A DNA stretch of 7,992 nt, from the NCBI GenBank assembly GCA_013375385.1, contig JABXJY010000118.1, positions 1 to 7,992 on the forward strand, in the 5' to 3' direction. Every line of letters starts with the position of its first letter. Positions within the stretch are counted from its first letter, which is position 1. This DNA is from Desulfobacterales bacterium (GTDB lineage: Bacteria > Desulfobacterota > DSM-4660 > Desulfatiglandales > B25-G16). Below the pieces are notes generated by a model that was given only the letters and a program-made list of their open reading frames with translations, was not told the DNA's origin and ran no database searches. Positions 1 through 5,451 of this stretch are shown one piece after another. A program made the position numbers and the translations under genes.

Positions 1-50
1 TGACCTGCCCCGACAACGATGATGTCATATTTCTTTGGATAGTAATTCAA
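1..50 (-). CDS. FAD/NAD(P)-dependent oxidoreductase, N-terminal fragment
   Basis: Reading the minus strand leftward from position 50 gives (L/M)NYYPKKYDIIVVGAG, which then runs off the window edge. The hydrophobic strand DIIVV followed by GAG is the start of the Rossmann dinucleotide-binding motif GxGxxG. It sits at the extreme N-terminus, as in FAD-dependent oxidoreductases, dehydrogenases and desaturases. No ATG is available in this frame. The frame is closed by a stop upstream (the complement of about 87-89), so the start is most likely the TTG at 50-48, with a weak purine stretch (GAGATTCTGAGA) before it. The gene diverges from its rightward neighbour, so the two share the 51-502 intergenic region. 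The subfamily cannot be told from about 16 residues. Chance similarity is possible but unlikely, given how well the motif and its N-terminal position agree. Confidence 0.5.
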   Translation of the reverse strand, partial: MNYYPKKYDIIVVGAG

Positions 51-66
51 TATCTCAGAATCTCTA

Positions 67-83
67 TCCCGCCGAAGGCGGGA
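67..83. repeat. Short perfect palindrome, dispersed-repeat type
   Basis: TCCCGCC-GAA-GGCGGGA forms a perfect 7-bp GC-rich stem with a 3-base loop. It lies 17 bases upstream of the probable start of the leftward oxidoreductase gene. Palindromes of this CCCGCC/GGCGGG type are frequent dispersed intergenic repeats in many bacteria. There is no T-run on either side, so it is not a typical intrinsic terminator. It could fold in the leader RNA of the leftward gene. Confidence 0.6.
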
Positions 84-502
84 AAATCAGTAAGCCCTTT
101 ATGGCAGTTGATTTGTGTCATCCACAACGACAGATTAAGAATACTACGTTTGGGGAGAAGATAAAAGCATTAAGTGCCTGAATCGCTCCCGCCTGGCCCC
201 CAGCTTAATAAGTACCGAGACCTGCCTCAAGTTTCGGTTAGGCTTCCTACCTTCTTTGGCAGGAGACTCTAGTTACATATCCCTTGACCTCCATGTCCTG
301 CTAACCTATACTCATAGTGCGCAAAGGCGCAGTTTTCTCAAAACAATTCCTGATTGAGGCTGCTATGATCTGAATGCTAAAATCCCGTTTCTCATAAAGA
401 GAGGCGGGTTTCTTAATGCCATATGGGCTCAATCGAATGATATGAAGAGTAATCAGGATCATGAAGGAGAACCAGGGAAAATAATATGCGGATGAGGGAA
501 AC
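84..502. other. Intergenic region between divergent genes
   Basis: No gene is supported here. An open stretch on the plus strand ends at 181 with the residues MAVDLCHPQRQIKNTTFGEK and a few more. It lacks a ribosome binding site and matches nothing I recognise. A small hairpin, TGCGC-AAAG-GCGCA at 318-331 followed by GTTTTCT, resembles a weak rho-independent terminator for rightward transcription, but its stem has only five pairs. A candidate promoter for the DUF1846 gene lies at 354-383 and is listed separately. The stretch 180-300 is non-coding-like in all frames and could be debris from a mobile element, though nothing identifies it. Confidence 0.5.
354..383 (+). promoter_or_regulatory. 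Candidate sigma-70-type promoter for the DUF1846 gene
   Basis: A -35-like TTGAGG (354-359) is followed after 18 bases by a -10-like TAAAAT (378-383), which matches TATAAT at five of six positions. A transcript would start near 390 and carry a leader of about 110 bases before the ATG at 503. This rests on consensus matching only, and such matches arise by chance in A/T-rich intergenic DNA. Confidence 0.35.
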
Positions 503-2020
503 ATGGCAGGAACAACAGCTTTTGACAATGAGCGCTACATAAGAGAACAGACATCTGCAATCCTCGAAAGGGTTAGGAGGTTTGGCAGCAAACTATATCT
601 CGAATTTGGAGGTAAACTTCTCTATGATTATCATGCTTCGAGGGTTTTGCCGGGGTATGATCCGAACGCAAAAATGAGGCTTTTACAGGAGTTGAAAGAC
701 AAGGCAGATATCCTCCTTTGCATTTATGCTGGTGATATCGAAAGGAAAAAAATAAGGGCAGACTTCGGCATTACCTATGATTCCGATGCCCTCAAACTGA
801 TCGATGATTTAAGGGGGTGGGGAATCGATGTGCTGGGTGTGATCATAAACCGTTTTGATAACCAGCCAGCCGCCACATTGTTCAAAAATAAATTGGAAAG
901 GAGAGATATTAAAGTCTATACGCATCGTTTCACCAAAGGGTATCCCACGGACATGGAAGTGATTGTCAGCGATGAAGGATATGGAGCCAATGAGTATATT
1001 GAAACGGAAAAACCTCTAGTCATTGTTACAGGTCCAGGCCCCGGCAGCGGGAAGTTAGCCACGTGCCTCTCTCAATTGTACCACGATTACAGGAAAGGGA
1101 TTAAGTCCGGATTTGCCAAATTTGAGACTTTTCCAATCTGGAATTTACCGCTTAAACATCCGGTTAATGTGGCGTATGAGGCAGCAACCGCTGATATCAA
1201 AGACTTTAACATCATCGATCCTTTTCACCTAGAATCATACAATCAGACAGCGGTAAACTACAACCGTGATGTCGAAATATTCCCGGTTCTCAAAAGAATA
1301 TTAGAAAAAATAACCGGTGGCGAATCATTTTACAGATCTCCAACAGATATGGGAGTCAATCGAGCCGGTTTTGCCATAACTGACGACGATGTCACGTGTG
1401 AGGCAGCCAAGCAGGAGATTATCAGGCGCTATTTTCGATACCAGTGTGAGTATGTGATGGGTTTTGCGGACAAGGAAACCGTCCAGAGGGTGGAGCTTTT
1501 TATCAAGGATTTTAATCTCCAACCAGAGTACAGGAGTGTTGTTGAACCGGCACGCCAGGCGGCCAGAGAGGCACAGGAGACAGGTAAAGGCAATGAAGGC
1601 ATCTATTGTGGGGCAGCCATAGAATTAGGGGACGGCACCATAGTTACCGGCAATAACTCCCCCCTCATGCATGCAGCATCAAGCCTTATCTTGCATGCCA
1701 TAAAGCACCTGGCAGAAATCCCGGATAAAATAAAACTGCTGCCTGTCCATATAACGGATTCTGTCAAAAATCTTAAGACGGAAATCCTGAATGAGAAAAC
1801 GGTCAGCCTGGACCTGGAAGAAACTCTGATTGCCCTCGGTATCAGTGCAACGACAAATTCTGCCGCTCAATTGGCCATTGAGAAATTAAAAGAACTCCAG
1901 GGCTGTGAGGTACATATAACCCACATCCCCACACCGGGTGATGAGGCGGGTTTGAGGCGTCTGGGCGTTAACCTGACCACCGATCCAAATTTTTCCACAA
2001 AAAATCTCTTCATCTCCTGA
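503..2020 (+). CDS. DUF1846 (UPF0371) family protein
   Basis: The 505-residue product matches the UPF0371/DUF1846 family over its whole length, and about 500 residues is usual for that family. Recognisable family segments are KLYLEFGGKLLYDYHASRVL (30-49), GYDPNAKMRLLQELKDKADI (51-70), YAGDIERKKIRADFGITYD (75-93), the glycine-rich loop TGPGPGSGKLATCLSQLYHD (176-195), and TGNNSPLMHAASSLILHAIK (382-401). GPGPGSGK (177-184), following the strand PLVIV, looks like a phosphate-binding loop close to Walker A, so nucleotide binding is plausible. No signal peptide or membrane segment is visible, so the protein should be cytoplasmic. The family's biochemical role is not established to my knowledge, and I assign none. 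The ATG at 503 has GAGGG at 494-498 just upstream, and the N-terminus matches the family start (FDNERYIREQTSAILERV). It stands alone, with no operon partner within 400 bases on either side. The family call is firm and the function is unknown. Confidence 0.93.
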   Translation: MAGTTAFDNERYIREQTSAILERVRRFGSKLYLEFGGKLLYDYHASRVLPGYDPNAKMRLLQELKDKADILLCIYAGDIERKKIRADFGITYDSDALKLIDDLRGWGIDVLGVIINRFDNQPAATLFKNKLERRDIKVYTHRFTKGYPTDMEVIVSDEGYGANEYIETEKPLVIVTGPGPGSGKLATCLSQLYHDYRKGIKSGFAKFETFPIWNLPLKHPVNVAYEAATADIKDFNIIDPFHLESYNQTAVNYNRDVEIFPVLKRILEKITGGESFYRSPTDMGVNRAGFAITDDDVTCEAAKQEIIRRYFRYQCEYVMGFADKETVQRVELFIKDFNLQPEYRSVVEPARQAAREAQETGKGNEGIYCGAAIELGDGTIVTGNNSPLMHAASSLILHAIKHLAEIPDKIKLLPVHITDSVKNLKTEILNEKTVSLDLEETLIALGISATTNSAAQLAIEKLKELQGCEVHITHIPTPGDEAGLRRLGVNLTTDPNFSTKNLFIS

Positions 2021-2063
2021 ATGTACAGAAAGCAAAGTAGAATGCTGAACATACATAGCGGTA

Positions 2064-2129
2064 GGGGATAAAATGGGAAACTGGACCCCGATGCCTTTCT
2101 ATTCAGAGGGTCCCTTATTTCATTTCCCC
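2064..2129. repeat. Imperfect inverted repeat downstream of DUF1846 gene
   Basis: GGGGA at 2064-2068 pairs with TCCCC at 2125-2129. Closer in, GGACCC at 2083-2088 pairs with GGGTCC at 2108-2113 around a 19-base loop. The A-rich segment between the two left blocks (2069-2082) only partly pairs with the T-rich segment between the right blocks. This could be a structured 3' end of the DUF1846 transcript or an eroded small palindromic element. No T-run follows, so a classical intrinsic terminator is not supported. Confidence 0.4.
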
Positions 2130-2456
2130 ACGGTCGTGCACTTCCAGAAATACAAAGCAAAATGTCAGAATACTACCAGTAACCTATTGTCGACGTGTAT
2201 GATCGATAGATAATGACAATGGCGAGTAGCCTTTAGTTTTCTGGCACAGGGGATTACCTCGACATCCCGTGGATTTCTTTGATGAAACAAAAATAGGTAT
2301 CGGTGTTAATCTTTACTTCTTGCAAGTACCATCTTCAGAAGCATAGTATGAGTTTCATGGGGAACGGGAATATTATCAGAAAGATACTCAAGGATTTCGA
2401 TTCTGGGATATGAGTGGAATCTAATAGTTTCTATTGGCGAAGAGCCGATCGGAAAG

Positions 2457-2463
2457 AAGGGGG
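2457..2463 (+). promoter_or_regulatory. Ribosome binding site deciding the glycosyltransferase start
   Basis: AAGGGGG lies six bases before the ATG at 2470 and sits inside a purine-rich run from 2451 to 2468. A longer reading would begin at a TTG at 2434, but that has no comparable ribosome binding site. It would also add twelve basic residues (MAKSRSERRGKG) that are in fact the translated Shine-Dalgarno region. The ATG is therefore preferred. Confidence 0.8.
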
Positions 2464-2469
2464 AAAGGC

Positions 2470-3693
2470 ATGGAAGACAAGTACGATGTGGTTGTTGGTA
2501 TTCCTTCTTACAACGAATCTAAGACCATTGGTCATGTTACTCAGGTAGTAGGGGAAGGCCTTCATCGCTATTTCCCCGAGGCAAGAAGCATTATTGTAAA
2601 TTGTGACAACCATAGTCCTGACGACACAAAAGGGGCATTCCTTTCTGCAGACACTCCTGTCGAAAAGAAATACATTTCCACTGATGAGGGGGTGAAGGGG
2701 AAGGGAAACAATTTCTGGAACCTCTTCCAATTTTGCAAGGAGGTTGAATCAAAGATCGGCATAGTCGTGGATGCAGATCTACGCTCGATCGAGCCTGAAT
2801 GGATCCAGTACCTCGGCTATCCCATACGAGATGGTCACGATTTCGTGACCCCTCTCTATTCGAGGCACCAGTTCGACGGGACTATTACAAACCACATCTG
2901 CTATCCCCTTATCTTTGCCCTCACCGCCCTCGACATTCGTCAGCCCATAGGGGGAGAGTTCGCCTTTTCTTCGAGACTGTGTTTCTATTGGCTGGAGCAG
3001 TCGTGGACAGACACAACGCGTCAGTACGGGATCGATATCTTTATGTCCCTCAATGCCCTCTTCGGCGACTTTAAAATCTCTCAAGCAGGACTGGGGACCA
3101 AGGTTCACAACGCCAGCGCCCCGAAACTTGGTAGGATGTTCGAGGAGGTTGTGTACACCCTCTTTTCAACCGTCCTAGCGAATCGATCGACGTGGCTCGA
3201 AGCTTATTTAGAAAAGGGTTTGAAACCTCTATGGGAGAACGAGAGCCATAAGGTGGAGTTGTATGGTCTAGAAAAGCTGGGGGAGCCTCAATGGTTGGAC
3301 ATCGATATGCTGAAGCTGAAAAAGGATTGCCGCGAGGAGTATGCGAAATATCACGACCTTGTAAAACGATACCTGAGCCCCTATGCTTACAGGAGGATCC
3401 ATACCATGTTCTTGATGGACCATCATAATATTGATACTATGCTCTGGTCTCAGATCGTCTATACTCTTCTTTACTTGTTTGATGGAGCCACGGAGCCGTC
3501 AAGGAGAGAAATCATCAATGTGCTCAAGCCTCTTTACTTCAGTCGAAGCCTTTCCTTCGACTATCAGACCTGGCGCTTTAGTGTGGTTTTTGCCGAGGAT
3601 GAGATAAAGAATCAGGCCTTGGCCTTTCTCTCCCAGAAGCCCTATCTGCTTGGACTCTATTTGGGTGAAAAAAGAACCAATTTTACCCTTTGA
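2470..3693 (+). CDS. GT-A glycosyltransferase, mannosylglycerate / glucosyl-phosphoglycerate synthase-like
   Basis: The 407-residue product has the layout of GT-A enzymes related to mannosylglycerate synthase (GT78) and glucosyl-3-phosphoglycerate synthase (GT81). In order these are the nucleotide-sugar entry motif VVVGIPSYNE (7-16), SPDDTKG (49-55), the lysine/glycine loop KGKGNNFW (76-83), and the metal-binding DxD in VVDADL (99-104). They are followed by the acceptor-side motif RQPIGGEFAFS (157-167), YGIDIFMSLNAL (186-197), and a likely metal-ligand histidine, His213, in GTKVHN. The spacing from DxD to this His is close to that in mannosylglycerate synthase. The C-terminal 190 residues are helical-looking. 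No signal peptide or membrane helix is seen, so it is probably cytosolic. By family knowledge such enzymes transfer glucose or mannose from an NDP-sugar to glycerate or 3-phosphoglycerate, making compatible solutes or methylglucose-lipopolysaccharide precursors. No partner phosphatase or sugar-nucleotide gene is present here, so donor and acceptor are unproven. The fold is firm and the substrate is not. Confidence 0.85.
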   Translation: MEDKYDVVVGIPSYNESKTIGHVTQVVGEGLHRYFPEARSIIVNCDNHSPDDTKGAFLSADTPVEKKYISTDEGVKGKGNNFWNLFQFCKEVESKIGIVVDADLRSIEPEWIQYLGYPIRDGHDFVTPLYSRHQFDGTITNHICYPLIFALTALDIRQPIGGEFAFSSRLCFYWLEQSWTDTTRQYGIDIFMSLNALFGDFKISQAGLGTKVHNASAPKLGRMFEEVVYTLFSTVLANRSTWLEAYLEKGLKPLWENESHKVELYGLEKLGEPQWLDIDMLKLKKDCREEYAKYHDLVKRYLSPYAYRRIHTMFLMDHHNIDTMLWSQIVYTLLYLFDGATEPSRREIINVLKPLYFSRSLSFDYQTWRFSVVFAEDEIKNQALAFLSQKPYLLGLYLGEKRTNFTL

Positions 3694-4079
3694 TTACAAG
3701 ATCTATTTGGGTGAGCTATGATTCGTAATCAATCAGCCAGAATTCTAAACACGTGATATGTCAATTTTTCTTCTGAAGACTCTAACATCTTACCTGTAAC
3801 AGGGATACGGTCAAACGCAGAGAAAGAAAAAGATGTTGGGGTTTTGACTTGCCTAGAGACTGTCGAAAAAGCTCAAATCACAAAGCGCACTCTCTATAAA
3901 CTCCCCCTCCCCGATTTTTCAAGTACCTGTAGAACATCTCATATTTGAGCAGCTAAAAACAACCTAATATATTGAAATAATTTAAAATATAGTGGACAAA
4001 TGCCTCATTGTGTGCTCTGCAATATTCAGCCTGCAAACAAAGATTGATTTCATAAACTCAATATAAGACGGGAGCAGAT
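3694..4079. other. Gap holding probable left end of a decayed insertion sequence
   Basis: No gene is seen. From 3694 to about 3854 the DNA is featureless apart from a 13-base copy (3702-3714) of TCTATTTGGGTGA, which also occurs at the end of the glycosyltransferase gene (3656-3668). From about 3855 (AGAGACTGTCGAAAAAG) onward the DNA is probably the untranslated left arm of the insertion sequence whose transposase starts at 4080. An A/T-rich run lies at 3960-3995. GGGAG at 4070-4074 is the ribosome binding site of the transposase. Confidence 0.45.
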
Positions 4080-5090
4080 ATGGCCAAGTATAAGGGTTAC
4101 AATTATTGCCAGGAAGTTCTGATACCTGTCTGCCTTGAAGAGCAGCTCATGGCGGGGGCCCTGGAGTTTGCGATTCATACCCTGGTGGAGACCCGGATGG
4201 ATACCGCTATCTTCGATGAGAGATACAGCAATGATGAGACAGGTCGGTGGGCCTATGATCCCAAGATCCTCTTGAAGGTTATCCTGTTGGCCTACTGTCG
4301 GGGGTTAATTTCTTCTCGGAAAATAGAGCGTGCATGCCGGCAGAATGTGACCTTCATGGCGCTCTCCTGTGGACAGTATCCCGATCATAGCACACTAGCG
4401 GCATTCGTTTCATCGATGAAGGATGAGATCCTGCCACTTTTTAGAGATGTGCTCTTGGTCTGCGAGGAGGAGAATGTTCTTAGGGGAACACTCTTTGCGC
4501 TCGATGGGTGCAAACTTCCCTCCACCGCATCCAAGGAGTGGAGCGGTAGGATTTCTGATCTGAGGAGGAAGAAGGAGACACCTGAGAGGAAGGTCGCGCA
4601 CCTGCTTGAAGAGCAGGTGGAAGCGGATAAAGTGGATGAGGGTAGTGGCCAGAAGGAGGCATTCCCAGACAGATCGCACAGAGACAAGAAGATCGAGAAA
4701 CTGCACAAGAAGGCAGCCCGTATTGAGAAATGGCTAGGAGAGAACACTGCAAAGATTGGCAAACAGGGCAGAGAGATCACAAGCAATATCACACGGACAA
4801 CGACTCTGCCATGATGGTCAGCTCCCACGGGACCATTCAGGGAAACAATGGACAGGCACTGGTGGATTCCAAAAAACAGATAATTGTTCATGCGAAGGCA
4901 TTTGGAAGCGCAGAGGACACTCCTATCTTATCCCGCCCATGGTGGATGGTGCGAAGGGAAACATGCGGGCGATTGGGCGTGGGGAGGACTACTTCTCTGA
5001 GAAAACCCTCACGGCAGACAGCGGCTATCACAGTCCAACGAATTTGAAAAAGTGCGGGGAAAGGAGGGCACGATAGAGATAATTCCAAAA
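3855..5090 (+). mobile_element. Decayed, right-truncated IS1182-family insertion sequence
   Basis: The element is defined by its transposase remnant (4080 to about 5075). The left boundary is tentative: AGAGACTGTCGAAAAAG at 3855-3871 resembles the kind of terminal sequence seen at ends of such elements, but I found no matching inverted copy to its right. The right end is missing. The reading frames stop resembling transposase near 5075, and the expected C-terminal third and right inverted repeat are absent before the next gene's promoter at 5238. No target-site duplication can be seen. The element cannot transpose on its own. Confidence 0.6.
4080..5073 (+). pseudogene. IS1182-family transposase, frameshifted and truncated
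   Basis: The first frame encodes the N-terminal helical domain of IS5/IS1182-type DDE transposases: ERYSNDETGRWAYDPKILLK (47-66), AYCRGLISSRKIERAC (71-86), and PDHSTLAAF (101-109). It continues with the first catalytic Asp in LFALDGCKLPSTASKEWSG (138-156, Asp142) and then a charged linker. After SNIT, near 4793, the frame must change to continue with TDNDSAMM, then SHGTIQGNNGQALVDSKKQI. Near 4917-4921 it must change again to give IPPMVDGAKGNMRAIGRGED and TLTADSGYHSPTNLKKCGE, where the second catalytic Asp falls at 5017-5019. Homology ends soon after, so the third catalytic residue (Glu) is lost. Family members are usually about 450-550 residues. The start ATG has GGGAG 5-9 bases upstream. Two frame changes plus truncation show decay, not programmed frameshifting. 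Confidence 0.88.
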
Positions 5091-5142
5091 TAGACTCGCC
5101 TCGTGTTTAATATTATGATTATGAAAAACCATTGGCATGGAA

Positions 5143-5192
5143 ATCTGAAGGCTTTTCCTTGACTTTCGGTCAGATCAAGGCAGCCTTCCGAT
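5143..5192. repeat. Two-tiered hairpin next to the insertion-sequence remnant
   Basis: Three nested paired blocks are visible: ATC (5143-5145) with GAT (5190-5192), GAAGGC (5147-5152) with GCCTTC (5183-5188), and CCTTGA (5157-5162) with TCAAGG (5175-5180). They are separated by one mismatch and by an asymmetric TTTT/CA internal loop, with a 12-base apical loop. Fifteen pairs in 50 bases is well above what surrounding DNA shows. It has no T-run after it, so a terminator is not clear. It could be a small palindromic repeat, a structured RNA, or the stem of a lost mobile element. Confidence 0.5.
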
Positions 5193-5237
5193 AATTGATA
5201 CCCTTGAGCCCCTATATATTGGTCGCTGATTCTTCAA

Positions 5238-5266
5238 TTGACACCCAATATTTTTTATGCTATGCT
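5238..5266 (+). promoter_or_regulatory. Sigma-70-type promoter for the HEAT-repeat gene
   Basis: A perfect TTGACA (5238-5243) is separated by exactly 17 bases from TATGCT (5261-5266), which matches the -10 consensus at four positions. An overlapping TATATT at 5266-5271 gives an alternative -10 with poorer spacing. Transcription would begin near 5273 and leave a leader of about 180 bases before the ATG at 5452. This is the best promoter match in the window. Confidence 0.6.
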
Positions 5267-5451
5267 ATATTAGTTTAGAGTGGAATTCACTCATGCAAGT
5301 TTCCTCTTTCATTATTCTTCTGTCTTTATTTGTCAGCGGGTAGTGCACCCCGAAAAATCATGCCGAAAACTGACTGGAAGATCTTTGTACGCATATTGGC
5401 AGGAGAATTACGTACTTGTATTTTGTGTTTATCTCTCTATGAGGGGTTCCA

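Larger units (their letters stand above)
2021..2469. other. Intergenic region between DUF1846 and glycosyltransferase genes
   Basis: There is no intact gene here. It contains an imperfect inverted repeat at 2064-2129, listed separately. On the minus strand one frame is open from 2518 down to a TAA at 2308-2306. It ends with protein-like residues (IEILEYLSDN, then IPVPHETHTMLLKMVLARSKD) but has no ATG, GTG or TTG at a sensible place and overlaps the glycosyltransferase start. It may be the tail of a dead gene. A weak promoter-like pair, TTGTCG (2187-2192) and GATAAT (2209-2214) with a 16-base spacer, could serve the downstream gene but would give a leader of about 250 bases. Confidence 0.45.

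Noticed and set aside
101..181. Short plus-strand frame beginning MAVDLCHPQRQIKNTT
   Set aside because: It is 26 residues long, has no ribosome binding site and no recognisable family, and the open frame extends upstream through the palindrome. It could be debris of a mobile element but cannot be supported.
1867..2160. 97-residue minus-strand frame over the end of the DUF1846 gene
   Set aside because: It is antisense to conserved coding sequence, has no family resemblance, and is explained as a shadow frame.
4385..4891. 168-residue minus-strand frame opposite the transposase
   Set aside because: It is serine- and leucine-rich, has no domain, and lies fully antisense to recognisable transposase sequence.
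4780..4925. Programmed frameshifting in the transposase
   Set aside because: Some insertion sequences use one programmed shift, but here there are two, neither sits at a clear slippery run, IS1182-type transposases are normally single-frame, and the C-terminus is missing anyway.
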